Of a stretch of 64,000 nucleotides of DNA, positions 39,960 to 48,910 are shown one piece after another. Origin of the DNA: Polaromonas eurypsychrophila. GTDB taxonomy: Bacteria; Pseudomonadota; Gammaproteobacteria; Burkholderiales; Burkholderiaceae_C. A program made the position numbers and the translations under genes. The stretch is taken from positions 248,001 through 312,000 of the forward strand of contig NZ_BMIG01000003.1 in NCBI RefSeq assembly GCF_014641715.1, in the 5' to 3' direction. The notes below the pieces were generated by a model. That model saw only the letters and a program-made list of their open reading frames with translations, searched no databases and was not told the origin of the DNA. Positions within the stretch are counted from its first letter, which is position 1, and each line of letters opens with the position of its first letter.

Positions 39960-40044
39960 CAAGCGGCCACCGTGGAACCGGCTTTGCCGGGCCGCAGGTG
40001 GCGCCCCCTCGAGGGAGAGGCGGCCGCAGGCCGCTTCGGGGGTG
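39960..40044. repeat. GC-rich repeat related to family B, copy B3
   Basis: GGCGCCCCCTCGAGGGAGAGG and GCGGCCGCAGGCCGCTTCG resemble the family B core and arm but differ more than B1, B2 and B4 do from one another. It fills the space between two operon genes. Confidence 0.45.
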
Positions 40045-40956
40045 TCATCTGAGCCTCGGGTTAAGCGCATCGCGCAGCCAGTCACCCAGCAAATTCACGC
40101 TCAGCGAAATCGTCACCAGCATCGCACCCGGAAACACCGTGATCCACCACTCGCCTGAAAACAGGTAGTCGTTGCCGATGCGGATCAGCGTGCCCAGCGA
40201 AGGCGAGGTCGGCGGCGCGCCCACGCCCAGGAACGACAAGGTGGCTTCGGTGATGATGGCTGTGGCCACCTGGATGGTGGCCAGCACCAGCACCGGCCCC
40301 ATCACATTGGGCAACACATGGCGGCGCATGATGCGCAGCGGTGCGACGCCGGTCACACGGGCGGCCTGCACGTACTCCTTGCTGCGTTCGACAAGGGTCG
40401 AGCCGCGCACGGTCCGCGCGTACTGGACCCAACCCGTGAGCGTGATGGAGATGATCAACACCCCCAGCGCCAGCGAGTCCTGGGCATCGGGGAACAGCGC
40501 CCGTCCCACCCCCGCAATCAGCAAAGCCACCAAAATGGCCGGGAAGGACAGCATGACGTCGCACAAACGCATCAGGGCAGAGTCGATCCAGCCGCCGTAG
40601 AAACCGGCCAGCAGGCCCAGACCCACGCCAAATACCACTGACAGAACCACCGACGCAAAACCCACGGCCAGCGACACCCGTGCACCGTACATGAGGGCCG
40701 ACAGAATGTCGCGGCCCTGGTCGTCGGTGCCGAGCAGGTATTTGGACGAGCCCCCGTCAGACCAGGCCGGAGGCAAACGCGCGTCACTGAGTTCCAGCGT
40801 CGTCAGGTCAAACGGGTTGTGCGGAGCGACAAAGCCCGCAAACACCGAACAGAAAATACAGATCAGGGCGACCGCAGCCGCAGCCATCGCCACCGGGGAG
40901 GTGCGAAAGCTGTAGCCGACGTCGCCGTCCCAGAACCGGAAAAGCGCGCTTCTCAT
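40045..40956 (-). CDS. Peptide ABC transporter permease, DppC/OppC type
   Basis: 303-aa inner-membrane permease. It has an N-terminal membrane segment, LLGTDDQGRDILSALMYGAR ahead of the transport domain, five more hydrophobic segments, and the EAA loop AARVTGVAPLRIMRRHVLPN, which docks the ATPase. ATG 40956 is 8 bp after the stop of the upstream solute-binding protein. Its partner permease lies two genes upstream rather than next to it. Confidence 0.92.
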   Translation of the reverse strand: MRSALFRFWDGDVGYSFRTSPVAMAAAAVALICIFCSVFAGFVAPHNPFDLTTLELSDARLPPAWSDGGSSKYLLGTDDQGRDILSALMYGARVSLAVGFASVVLSVVFGVGLGLLAGFYGGWIDSALMRLCDVMLSFPAILVALLIAGVGRALFPDAQDSLALGVLIISITLTGWVQYARTVRGSTLVERSKEYVQAARVTGVAPLRIMRRHVLPNVMGPVLVLATIQVATAIITEATLSFLGVGAPPTSPSLGTLIRIGNDYLFSGEWWITVFPGAMLVTISLSVNLLGDWLRDALNPRLR

Positions 40957-40963
40957 CAACAGA

Positions 40964-42547
40964 TTACTTGTTCAGCTTGACGAATTTCCAGGGCATGCCG
41001 TTGTCGGGCCACTGCACCAGTTCGATATTTTTCTTCGTGGCCCAGTTGATGGCCTGCTGGTGCAGCGGAAGATGGCCCACATCGTCCTGGTGGATCTTCA
41101 GTGCTTCGCGAATCATCTCCATGCGTTTCTTGTCGTCGGTCTCGGACGCCACCAAGTTAGTCAATTCGTCCACGCGTGGGTTGCTGTAAGCGCCCAGGTT
41201 GAACTGTCCCCGGCCGCCATCACCGGGTGTGGACATGATGGGGTAGAGCACGTTGTGCGCATCCACGGTGCTGGCGGTCCAGCCCAGCATGTAGAAGCTG
41301 GTGTCGCGGCGCAGGATTTTCGGGAAGTAATTGTTCTTGGTCTCCGCCTCGAGGTTGATCTTCACGCCGATGCGCGAGAGGTTGGCGGCAACCGCCTGGC
41401 AGATCTCGCCGTCGTTCACATAACGGTCGTTCGGGCAGTTCATCTTGAGCTCGAAACCCGCGCCGTAACCAGCATCGGCCATGAGCTTCTTGGCCGCTTC
41501 AACGTCAAATGGCAGGCGTTTGGCCAGGTCCGGGGCAAAACCCTTGACCTGCGGCGGCAACAGAATGGCCATCGGCGTGGCCGCACCGCGCATGACGCGA
41601 CTCTTGATCGCCTCGATGTCAATGGCCTGATAGAAGGCCTGACGCACACGTTTGTCCTTGAAGGGGTTCTTGCCCTTGACGCTGGAAAACAGCAGCTCAT
41701 CGCGCTTCTGGTCCATGCCCAGGAAAATCACACGCAGCTCGGGACCTTGCAGCACCTTGAGCGCGCTGTTGGCCTGCACGCGGGCCACGTCCTGCACCGG
41801 CACCGGCTCCATCACGTCAACCTCGCCCGACAGCAGCGCCGCGACGCGCGTGCTGTCATTGCCGATCACGTTGAAAATAACCTCTTCGACGTTGCCGTCG
41901 ATCTTGCCCCAGTAGTTGCCGTTGCGGGAAAAGGTGGTGCGCACATTCGGTTGGCGCTCGCGCACGCGGAACGGGCCGGTGCCATTGGCACGAAAGGACG
42001 CGGCGTTTTCAATGCCCTTGCGGCGATCCACCGGCTTGGTCGCCTGGTTGGTCTCGCACCACTTCTTGCTCATCATGTGCCACTGCGTGAACAACTCGGG
42101 CAGGATGGGAAAGGGGTTGTTCAACACGAAGTCAATCGTGTGGTCGTCGATTTTCTTGATTTCCTTGATCTGGCCGACATAACTTTTCATGTCCGACCCG
42201 TCGCCCTTGGCGCGCTCGTAACTGAAGATCACGTCGTCAGCGGTGAAGGGTGTGCCGTCATGGAACTGCACGCCCTTGCGCAGGTTGAAGCGCCAGACTG
42301 TCGGTGAGGTCTGCTTCCAGTCGGTGGCCAGCGAAGGCGCCAGCTTGTAGTTGCGGTCGCGTGTGACCAATGGTTCGTAAACATTGCCAACCACCGTGAG
42401 TTGCAGCGACTCGTTGAGCGAATGGGGGTCCAGCGACTGCGCATCGCCCTGGTTACCAATCCGCAGCGTGACGGCCGATGCGACAAAACTTGCAGCGGCT
42501 AACGCAGAGCCAATAAGGGCCAGGACTGTTTTTTTCTTGAAATTCAT
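40964..42547 (-). CDS. Peptide ABC transporter solute-binding protein 1
   Basis: Periplasmic binding protein (family 5, 527 aa). The signal peptide MNFKKKTVLALIGSALAAAS ends near ASA. GDAQSLDPHSLNES, WRFNLRKGVQFHDGTPFTAD, FRANGTGPFRVRERQP and the C-terminal PLHQQAINWATKKNIELVQW are family 5 features. It lies between the M20 amidohydrolase and the DppC-type permease; a paralogue heads the cluster. Confidence 0.93.
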   Translation of the reverse strand: MNFKKKTVLALIGSALAAASFVASAVTLRIGNQGDAQSLDPHSLNESLQLTVVGNVYEPLVTRDRNYKLAPSLATDWKQTSPTVWRFNLRKGVQFHDGTPFTADDVIFSYERAKGDGSDMKSYVGQIKEIKKIDDHTIDFVLNNPFPILPELFTQWHMMSKKWCETNQATKPVDRRKGIENAASFRANGTGPFRVRERQPNVRTTFSRNGNYWGKIDGNVEEVIFNVIGNDSTRVAALLSGEVDVMEPVPVQDVARVQANSALKVLQGPELRVIFLGMDQKRDELLFSSVKGKNPFKDKRVRQAFYQAIDIEAIKSRVMRGAATPMAILLPPQVKGFAPDLAKRLPFDVEAAKKLMADAGYGAGFELKMNCPNDRYVNDGEICQAVAANLSRIGVKINLEAETKNNYFPKILRRDTSFYMLGWTASTVDAHNVLYPIMSTPGDGGRGQFNLGAYSNPRVDELTNLVASETDDKKRMEMIREALKIHQDDVGHLPLHQQAINWATKKNIELVQWPDNGMPWKFVKLNK

Positions 42548-42579
42548 GGAATTCTCCTGTGAGTGGGAATGTCTTGGGG

Positions 42580-43812
42580 CTACACGGGTAAAGGCATGGA
42601 CTGCTCCACCAGGCCCGCGTGCAAAGCGGCGCCCAGCGGCAGGATGTCATCGTTGAAATCGTAGCGGGTGTTGTGCAGGAAACAACTGCCGACGCCGTTT
42701 TCGGCGCCCTGGCCGATGCGCAGGTAAGCGCCTGGCTTGACCTGCAGCATGAAGGAAAAATCCTCGGCGCCCATGCTGGGCGCCATGTCGCGCACCACAT
42801 GGTCGGTGCCAACCAGGGCCTCGGCCACGTTGGCCGCAAACACGGCTTCGTCATAGGAGTTAATGGTCGCGGGATAGATGCGTTCATAACGCACCGAGGC
42901 GGTGGCGCCGAAACCCAAGGCCACGGCGCTGCACAACTCACTGAGCCGGCGCTCCACCATGTTCTGCACATCGGGGCTGAAAGTGCGCACCGTGCCCACC
43001 AGTGAGGCCTTGCCAGGCACCACGCTGAAGGCGCCCATGTCACCGGCCTGCATGGCGCAGATGCTGATCACCGCACTGTCGATCGGGTTGGCGTTGCGCG
43101 ACACAATACTCTGAATCGCCGTGATGATGTGCGCCGACACCACCACCGGGTCCACCGTCATGTAAGCGTGGGCGCCGTGGCCGCCGTGGCCGGTAATGTC
43201 GATGGTGACGCGGTCGGCCGCAGCCATCATCGGGCCCGGGCGGATACCCACGGTGCCGGGTCGCATCGACGGCCAGTTGTGCATGCCGTAAACCGCCTGC
43301 ACCGGGAAGCGGTCAAACAGGCCGTCCTCGATCATGATGCGGGCGCCGGCAAAACCTTCCTCACCAGGCTGGAAAATCAACACCGCCGTCCCGTCGAAAT
43401 TGCGGGTGGCGGCCAGGTATCGCGCCGCACCCACCAGCATGGTGGTGTGGCCGTCGTGACCGCAGCCGTGCATCAGGCCGGTTTTGGACGACTTCCAGGC
43501 AAACTCGTTGTGCTCGGTCATCGGCAGCGCGTCCATGTCGGCTCGCAGGCCTATCATCCGGCCGCTGCCGCTCTGCTGGCCCTTGATAACAGCGACCAGA
43601 CCGGTTTTGCCGATACCCGTGTGGATTTCGTCCACCCCGCAGCGCTCAAGAGCCTCCCGGACGCGCGCCCCGGTATAGACCTCTTCAAAACCGAGCTCGG
43701 GATGGGCATGCAGGTCACGGCGAAAAGCCGTCAACTCCGGATGGAACTCGGTAATCTGGGCAAATACGCGGCCGTTGGCCTTCAGCGTCGGGGCGGGGCG
43801 GGGCGCCAGCAT
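42580..43812 (-). CDS. M20 family amidohydrolase (hippurate hydrolase-like)
   Basis: 410-aa cytoplasmic metallo-hydrolase. FRRDLHAHPELGFEE, GLRADMDALPM, the metal-binding HGCGHDGHTTMLVGAA and FQPGEEGFAGARIMIEDG, then APSMGAEDFSFML with the last ligands, are all present. Such enzymes cleave N-acyl amino acids or amides. Its position inside a peptide transporter operon, overlapping the DppB-type permease stop by TGATG, suggests that it processes the imported compound. Confidence 0.92.
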   Translation of the reverse strand: MLAPRPAPTLKANGRVFAQITEFHPELTAFRRDLHAHPELGFEEVYTGARVREALERCGVDEIHTGIGKTGLVAVIKGQQSGSGRMIGLRADMDALPMTEHNEFAWKSSKTGLMHGCGHDGHTTMLVGAARYLAATRNFDGTAVLIFQPGEEGFAGARIMIEDGLFDRFPVQAVYGMHNWPSMRPGTVGIRPGPMMAAADRVTIDITGHGGHGAHAYMTVDPVVVSAHIITAIQSIVSRNANPIDSAVISICAMQAGDMGAFSVVPGKASLVGTVRTFSPDVQNMVERRLSELCSAVALGFGATASVRYERIYPATINSYDEAVFAANVAEALVGTDHVVRDMAPSMGAEDFSFMLQVKPGAYLRIGQGAENGVGSCFLHNTRYDFNDDILPLGAALHAGLVEQSMPLPV

Positions 43813-44792
43813 CAGTGGCCTCCCGCATTGCCCACGCGCAGGCGCGGATCAACGGCGAAATAAAGCAGGTCCACCACCAGATTGATAACCACGAAGATCA
43901 GCGCAATCAGGCACAGGTAGGCGGCCATCACGGGAATATCGGCAAAAGTCACGGCCTGGATGAACAGCAGACCCATGCCTGGCCACTGGAACACCGTCTC
44001 GGTGATGATGGCGAAGGCGATCAGTCCGCCGAGCTGCAGGCCGGTGATGGTCATCACCGGCACCAGAGTATTCTTCAGCGCATGACCGAAGTGAATTGCG
44101 CGGTTGGACAGGCCGCGGGCGCGCGCAAATTTGATGTAGTCGGTGCGCAGCACCTCCAGCATCTCGGCGCGAACCAGCCGCATGATCAGCGTGAGTTGAA
44201 AGATGGCCAGTGTCACAGCGGGCAGCACGATGTGGTGCCAGCCCTTGAGCGTCAGCAAGCCACTGCTCCAGAAGCCCATCTGCACCACCTCACCGCGTCC
44301 AAAACTGGGGAACCAGCCGAGCCCAACCGCAAAAACCAGGATCAACAGGATACCGATCAAAAAGGTCGGCAGCGACACGCCGAGCAGTGACACCGTCATC
44401 AGCAACTGGCTGAAAAATGTGCCCCGACGCAAGGCCGCATAAACACCCATGGGCACACCGATCAGCAGCGCAATCAGGGCCGCCACCATCGCAAGCTCCA
44501 GCGTGGCCGGAAAGCGTTCAGCAATCAGGCGCGACACCTTGGCGCCCTGACGCAGGCTCAATCCGAACTCGCCTTGCACGGCGTTGACCAGAAAGTGGCC
44601 GAACTGCACGAAAAAAGGCTTGTCCAGCCCCAAATCAGCGCGGAGCTGACGGATCTGGTCGGGCTGCGCGTCCTGCCCAAGCAAAAACACCACAGGGTCG
44701 CCCACGTACTGGAACAGCATGAAAGCCAGAAAAGCCACCGTGACCATCACGATCACAGCCTGGAACAGGCGACGGAGAATAAATGCGAACAT
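43812..44792 (-). CDS. Peptide ABC transporter permease, DppB/OppB type
   Basis: 326-aa permease. MFAFILRRLFQAVIVMVTVAFLAF is the N-terminal membrane segment, followed by LGLDKPFFVQF (periplasmic region), the EAA loop FARARGLSNRAIHFGHALKN and further membrane segments ending ILALIF-like to VDPRLRVGN. It is coupled to the M20 gene. A strong terminator separates it from the solute-binding gene upstream, so a promoter should lie in 44793-44885. Confidence 0.92.
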   Translation of the reverse strand: MFAFILRRLFQAVIVMVTVAFLAFMLFQYVGDPVVFLLGQDAQPDQIRQLRADLGLDKPFFVQFGHFLVNAVQGEFGLSLRQGAKVSRLIAERFPATLELAMVAALIALLIGVPMGVYAALRRGTFFSQLLMTVSLLGVSLPTFLIGILLILVFAVGLGWFPSFGRGEVVQMGFWSSGLLTLKGWHHIVLPAVTLAIFQLTLIMRLVRAEMLEVLRTDYIKFARARGLSNRAIHFGHALKNTLVPVMTITGLQLGGLIAFAIITETVFQWPGMGLLFIQAVTFADIPVMAAYLCLIALIFVVINLVVDLLYFAVDPRLRVGNAGGH

Positions 44793-44886
44793 CGTGCAGG
44801 TTTTTTAATCGAGAACCGATGCTAGCAGAGCACGCAACGTGCCAACATCGGGTTTCCTTTAGGTTTAAAGATATTATTTTGTGTCC

Positions 44887-44915
44887 AAAAAAAGAGCCCC
44901 AGAGGGCTCTTTTTG
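44887..44915 (-). terminator. Terminator between solute-binding protein 2 and the DppB-type permease
   Basis: AAAGAGCCC and GGGCTCTTT form a 9-bp stem around CAGA-like loop bases, with seven A before and five T after, so it can work in both directions. It means that the upstream binding protein is at least partly transcribed on its own. Confidence 0.88.
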
Positions 44916-44937
44916 ATTTCTCGCGGACCCAGGCCAA

Positions 44938-46518
44938 TCAGTTGACCTTGATGACTCGCCAGTCCAGCCGATTGTCGGCCCGGTGTGTCACGTCGATATT
45001 TTTCTTCATGGCCCAGGGAATGATCTGGTTGTGAAGCGGCAGGTGCGACACCGTGTCATTGCTCAGTTGCAGGCCTTCGGTCAGGAAGCGGTTGCGCACC
45101 GGCAAATCGGTTTCGACCTTCACGCGGTCCACGATGATGTCCATGCGCGGGTTGCTGTAACGGCCGACGTTGTAGTTGCCGTCGCCACCCGTGCCGAGGC
45201 TGCGCGTCAGCGACTGCAGGCTGTACAGCGCGTCAAAGGTCGGCACGCCCCAGCCCAGCATGTAGATACTGGCCTCAAAGCGCTGGATCATCGGGAAGTA
45301 GGTCACCAGTGGCAAGGTGCGCAGCTTGGCCTTGACGCCGATGCGCGACCACATCGCCGTGACCGCCTGGCAGATTTCCTCGTCGTTGATGTAGCGGTTG
45401 TTCGGGCAGGCGAAATCCACCTCGAAACCATTGGGGTAGCCGGCGTCGGCCAGCAGCTTCTTGGAAGCCTCGGGGTCATACGGGAAGCGCTTGTGCACGC
45501 CTTCGGTCCAGCCGTTGACCTGCGGCGCCACGATGGTGCCGGTCGCCTGGCCCAGGCCGCGCAGCGTCACGCGCACGATGCTGTTGATGTCGATGGCCTG
45601 GTACAGCGCCATGCGCACGCGCTGGTCTTTCAGCGGGTTCTTGCCTTTGACGTTGGAGCCGGGCAACTCGTCGCGAAACTGGTCCATGCCGAAGAAGATG
45701 GTCCGGCTTTCGATGCCGTCGATCACCTTGAGATTGGCATTGCCACGCAGACGCGTCATATCCTGCGGGCTCGGGTCCAGCACCAAATCGACTTCTCCGG
45801 ACAGCAACGCGGCCACGCGCGTCGCTTCGGACTTGATCGGGGTGTAGATGATTTCCGTCACATTCGAAGGGGTGGTGCCCCAGTAGTTCGGGTTCTTGAC
45901 AAGCACCAGCTTCTGGTCGGGCTGCCATTCCTTGACCATGAACTGGCCGGTTCCCATGGCGTTGCGGTGCGCGTAGGTTTCATCCTTGGCGCGGATATCC
46001 TTGGGCTCAACGGATTTGTTTTTTTCCGCCCAGGCCTTGCTCATGATGCGCAGCTCGGTCAACTGGCTCAGTAGCACCGGGTTCGGGCCTTTCATCATGA
46101 AGTCAACGGTGCTGTCGTTGACCTTGACCACTCTGTCAATGCCCTGGGTGTAGACCGCGTAATTGGAGGTCTTGGCCATGGCACGAGTGATGGAATACAC
46201 CACGTCATCGGCCGTGAACGGCGTGCCGTCGCTGAACTTCACGCCGGAGCGCAGGGTGAAACGTACTTGAGTTGGCGACACATCGCGCCAGGCGGTTGCC
46301 AGCTGGGCTTCGGGCTTGAAGGTCTGGCTGTTGTAATAAACCAGCGAATCGTAAATCGCGGCGTGCACGCCATTACCCAAGGCATTGTTCTGGGAATGGA
46401 TGTCCAGCGTGGGAATGTCGCTGGCACTGGACCATTTGAAAGGTTTGGCTTGTAACGCCGGTGCGGCAGCAAACACCGCAAGGGCGGCCGCAGACCAGGC
46501 AAGCTGTTTGAATTTCAT
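44938..46518 (-). CDS. Peptide ABC transporter solute-binding protein 2
   Basis: 526-aa periplasmic binding protein, a paralogue of the one at 40964. The signal peptide MKFKQLAWSAAALAVFAAAP ends at ALQA. SDIPTLDIHSQNNALGNG, VRFTLRSGVKFSDGTPFTAD, AMGTGQFMVKEWQPDQ and PLHNQIIPWAMKKNID match family 5. It heads the transporter cluster but has its own terminator, the usual way to make a binding protein in excess over permeases. Confidence 0.93.
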   Translation of the reverse strand: MKFKQLAWSAAALAVFAAAPALQAKPFKWSSASDIPTLDIHSQNNALGNGVHAAIYDSLVYYNSQTFKPEAQLATAWRDVSPTQVRFTLRSGVKFSDGTPFTADDVVYSITRAMAKTSNYAVYTQGIDRVVKVNDSTVDFMMKGPNPVLLSQLTELRIMSKAWAEKNKSVEPKDIRAKDETYAHRNAMGTGQFMVKEWQPDQKLVLVKNPNYWGTTPSNVTEIIYTPIKSEATRVAALLSGEVDLVLDPSPQDMTRLRGNANLKVIDGIESRTIFFGMDQFRDELPGSNVKGKNPLKDQRVRMALYQAIDINSIVRVTLRGLGQATGTIVAPQVNGWTEGVHKRFPYDPEASKKLLADAGYPNGFEVDFACPNNRYINDEEICQAVTAMWSRIGVKAKLRTLPLVTYFPMIQRFEASIYMLGWGVPTFDALYSLQSLTRSLGTGGDGNYNVGRYSNPRMDIIVDRVKVETDLPVRNRFLTEGLQLSNDTVSHLPLHNQIIPWAMKKNIDVTHRADNRLDWRVIKVN

Positions 46519-46609
46519 GAAAACTCCTCGTCAATTGAAAGACCGCTACTATGCAATAAGCGGGCCGGGACGGCATCAGGGCTTTCCTTCACTAACTGCT
46601 GCGCTGCAG

Positions 46610-47380
46610 CTACTTCATGCGCCCGAAAGTCCCCACGGTGACAGGTCCGTACCAGGCTTGGGTCGTGCTGCGGGTGTTGTCGCTGTCGGTCATGATGCCG
46701 ATGCCCACAAGCGCCCCGGGCGCCTCGCCAAAGGCCTTTTCATAGTCGGCGCGGATGTTGCGCTCGTAGTCCACCCACTGGCGCAGCTTGCCGGTGCCGG
46801 ACTCCACCACCAGTTTGCGTATGCGGTCGGTGCGCGGGTTGACAATGACGCTGCCTGGCTGGCGCGTGTTGCACCACACATACATCAAGGTGGCGTAGGG
46901 CATCTCCTCCCCTGTCAGCGCGCGCGCCAGTTCGGACAGCATGGCGTTTTTACCGGAGAACTTGCTGCGGTCACCTTCAAAAGCCAGCACAATTCGCACC
47001 GGCGAATCGTCCATCTCGCGCAAGGCCATGTCGGCTTGGGCGATCAGCTCTGGCACTTTCCATGAAAACCGAACACTGCGCAGTTCGTCAGGCTCAATGC
47101 GCACCACTTGGCGCACTATGCTGGCGGAAGCTGTCGAATTAGCCGACATGGCGTCACGCCCATCCTTGCGAACGTAGCTGAACTGGCTGGGCTGCTTGCC
47201 CGGCAGTTTGTAGTGCTGCCAGGCCGGGCCGTCAGGCACCGCACTGGATGCGAGGGTCCACGGCGTGGCCGCCAAGCCTGCCGTAGCCGGCCCCTCGGGC
47301 AAGTCGGGCGGCGACGCACAGGCTGCCAGCAGCATCAAGGCAGCTGCGGTCAACACGGTTGCTATTGCCCTGTAAAACAT
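46610..47380 (-). CDS. DUF3047 family lipoprotein
   Basis: 256-aa lipoprotein. The signal peptide MFYRAIATVLTAAALMLLAAC ends in lipobox LAAC with Cys21. The body shows SVRFSWKVPELIAQADMALR, DDSPVRIVLAFEGDRSKF, LMYVWCNTRQPGSVIVNPRT and VGIGIMTDSDNTRSTTQAWYG, the DUF3047 pattern. Function is unknown. ATG 47380 is chosen; an open frame continuing upstream is made of element D DNA. A TAG stop follows close to the next gene's start. Confidence 0.85.
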   Translation of the reverse strand: MFYRAIATVLTAAALMLLAACASPPDLPEGPATAGLAATPWTLASSAVPDGPAWQHYKLPGKQPSQFSYVRKDGRDAMSANSTASASIVRQVVRIEPDELRSVRFSWKVPELIAQADMALREMDDSPVRIVLAFEGDRSKFSGKNAMLSELARALTGEEMPYATLMYVWCNTRQPGSVIVNPRTDRIRKLVVESGTGKLRQWVDYERNIRADYEKAFGEAPGALVGIGIMTDSDNTRSTTQAWYGPVTVGTFGRMK

Positions 47381-47395
47381 TGGCGTGCCTGGTTG

Positions 47396-47440
47396 GAGCC
47401 TGTTCACACTACTTATGCAAGTGCGAACGGGGTTAAAACA
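47396..47440 (-). mobile_element. Single end of element D (MITE-like), copy D2
   Basis: GCCTGTTCACACTACTTATG followed by CAAGTGCGAACGGGGTTAAA is about 85-90% identical to the right terminus and inner arm of the complete element at 55166-55430. The opposite end is not seen nearby. It lies 16 bp upstream of the DUF3047 start. Confidence 0.7.
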
Positions 47441-47535
47441 ATGCCGCGAGTATAGGCAGCGCTGTTGAAAATCACCTACCCACCTTTTGGGTCTGTGCTG
47501 CAAGGCGGCGCGAAGCTACGGAAAACCTTCAGGCA

Positions 47536-47566
47536 AGAAAAAAGGTCCAGACCTTGCGATCTGGAC
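47536..47566 (-). terminator. Terminator of the candidate small RNA
   Basis: A 9-bp perfect stem AGGTCCAGA/TCTGGACCT (47543-47568 region) followed on the minus strand by TTTTTT. No annotated gene ends here, so it needs a transcript of its own. Confidence 0.85.
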
Positions 47567-47636
47567 CTGTAAATCCACCCTTTCAGGGATGGAGGAGACA
47601 ACCATTGCATGAAAACATTTGCATGTTCGTGCGATG
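47536..47636 (-). ncRNA. Candidate small regulatory RNA, about 100 nt
   Basis: On the minus strand a TATACT box (47642-47647) is followed about 100 nt later by a textbook terminator: AGGTCCAGA and TCTGGACCT (9-bp perfect stem, loop TCGCAAGG) with six T. Between them lies an unpaired TTGTCTCCTCC next to a CATCCC-TGAAA-GGGTG hairpin. No convincing protein frame is present. The CU stretch could pair with Shine-Dalgarno sequences. The -35 box is weak (TTGCTG with 19-bp spacing). Confidence 0.6.
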
Positions 47637-47743
47637 ATTTCAGTATAGCGGAGGCATGTTGCACCGCAGCAATAATCTGTTGTGAAAAATGAACATTTAC
47701 AGCGTTTTATCCAAATATTTCTGGTTTTAAAGGATAGCGATTT

Positions 47744-48214
47744 ATGCAATGCACAGTGAGCTGGACCGGCCCAAACACTTCAACTGGCACAACCGGCACG
47801 CCGGCGTCGGCAATGCGTTTTCTGGCCACCACCGGCAGTGGCCACACCTTGGTCATGGACGGCGCGCCGGATGCCGCCAAACCGGAAAACGGCGGCGCCA
47901 ACCTTGCGCCACGTCCCATGGAAACCGTGCTGGCGGGAACTGGCGGCTGCACCGCCTATGACGTGGTGCTGATCCTCAAGCGCGGGCGCCACGATGTGCG
48001 CGGCTGCACGGTCCAGCTCAACTCCGAACGGGCAGAAACCGATCCCAAGGTATTTACCCGCATCCAGATGCACTTTGTGGTCACCGGGCGCGGCATTCCG
48101 GCCAGCGCCGTGGAACGCGCGATTGCCATGAGCCACGACAAATACTGCTCGGCCACCATCATGCTGGGCAAGACCGCCGACATCACCACGAGTTTTGAGC
48201 TGGTCGAAGCCTGA
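47744..48214 (+). CDS. OsmC family peroxidase-like protein
   Basis: 156-aa OsmC/YhfA-type protein. The two redox cysteines expected for thiol peroxidases are Cys69 in GTGGCTAYDVV and Cys135 in SHDKYCSAT. PRPMETVLAG and the dimer helix are normal. The role is reduction of organic hydroperoxides or, for YhfA-like members, unknown. ATG 47744 follows AAAGGA (47729-47734) at about 9 bp. It is transcribed away from the candidate small RNA, with which it shares the upstream region. Confidence 0.9.
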   Translation: MQCTVSWTGPNTSTGTTGTPASAMRFLATTGSGHTLVMDGAPDAAKPENGGANLAPRPMETVLAGTGGCTAYDVVLILKRGRHDVRGCTVQLNSERAETDPKVFTRIQMHFVVTGRGIPASAVERAIAMSHDKYCSATIMLGKTADITTSFELVEA

Positions 48215-48227
48215 TTTCAAGTCCAAT

Positions 48228-48270
48228 TGGCTTTCAGCCCATATCCAACAAGCATGGACAGCTATCGAAA
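48228..48270 (-). repeat. Family A palindromic repeat, copy A7
   Basis: GGCTTTCAGCCCATATCCAA and CAAGCATGGACAGCTATCG match copies A10 and A2. It lies between the OsmC gene and the end of coq7 and lacks the second half of the palindrome. Confidence 0.75.
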
Positions 48271-48285
48271 GAGGAGCGGCTCGCC

Positions 48286-48903
48286 TCAGATGTAATGCGC
48301 CGTGGTCGTCATGACTTTGGCCGACGCCCGCATCAAGGCCTTCACGGGCGCGGGCAGGTCGAAGCCGCCAGCACCCTGCGCCTCCTGGGCATGGCGCGCC
48401 TCATCGTCCTTCATCTGCGCCACGATGGCGCGTGAAGCGTGATCGCCCTGAGGCAGGCGTTCCAGGTGGCGGGCCAGGTGCGATTCCACCTGACGCTCGG
48501 TTTCCATCACGAAGCCCAGGCTGACCCTGTCACCCAGCCGTCCGGCCAGCAAGCCCAGCCCAAAAGCGCCTGCGTACCAGAGCGGGTTGAGCAGCGAAGG
48601 CCGGGCGCCCAGTTCCTCAAGCCGTTCGCGGGTCCAGGCCAGATGGTCGCCCTCCTCCTTGCTGGCCTCGATGAAATGCTGGCGCAGCAGCGGGTTTTGC
48701 GTACTCAGCGCCTGTGAGGCATACAGCGCCTGGGCACACACCTCGCCGACATGGTTGACACGCATCAACGCGCCGGCCAGTGCCTTGTCTGCGCCGGAAA
48801 GCTCCGACGTTTGTCCTGGCACAGTGGGGCAGCTCCGGCTCGCATGCGGTTTTGCGAAAAGCGTGCGCAGGGCGCTGTCAGCGGCGTTGATCAGGGTGTC
48901 CAT
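48286..48903 (-). CDS. coq7: Ubiquinone biosynthesis hydroxylase Coq7
   Basis: 205-aa diiron monooxygenase that adds the C6 hydroxyl in ubiquinone synthesis. [38 protein letters not shown] and [12 protein letters not shown] provide the Glu and ExxH iron ligands. The 205-aa frame from ATG 48903 is normal for bacterial Coq7; the open frame above it belongs to the antitoxin gene region. It starts 7 bp after the Phd-type gene and is probably translated from the same message. Confidence 0.94.
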   Translation of the reverse strand: MDTLINAADSALRTLFAKPHASRSCPTVPGQTSELSGADKALAGALMRVNHVGEVCAQALYASQALSTQNPLLRQHFIEASKEEGDHLAWTRERLEELGARPSLLNPLWYAGAFGLGLLAGRLGDRVSLGFVMETERQVESHLARHLERLPQGDHASRAIVAQMKDDEARHAQEAQGAGGFDLPAPVKALMRASAKVMTTTAHYI

Positions 48904-48910
48904 GGCGTGT

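Noticed and set aside
47355..47390. Another family A copy at GCTATTGCCCTG in the DUF3047 gene
   Set aside because: Only the first six to eight bases agree; the palindrome and GGGCTG arm are missing.
47516..47749. 77-aa and 62-aa frames over the small RNA candidate
   Set aside because: They run through the terminator hairpin and have no ribosome sites; the promoter-terminator reading explains the region better.
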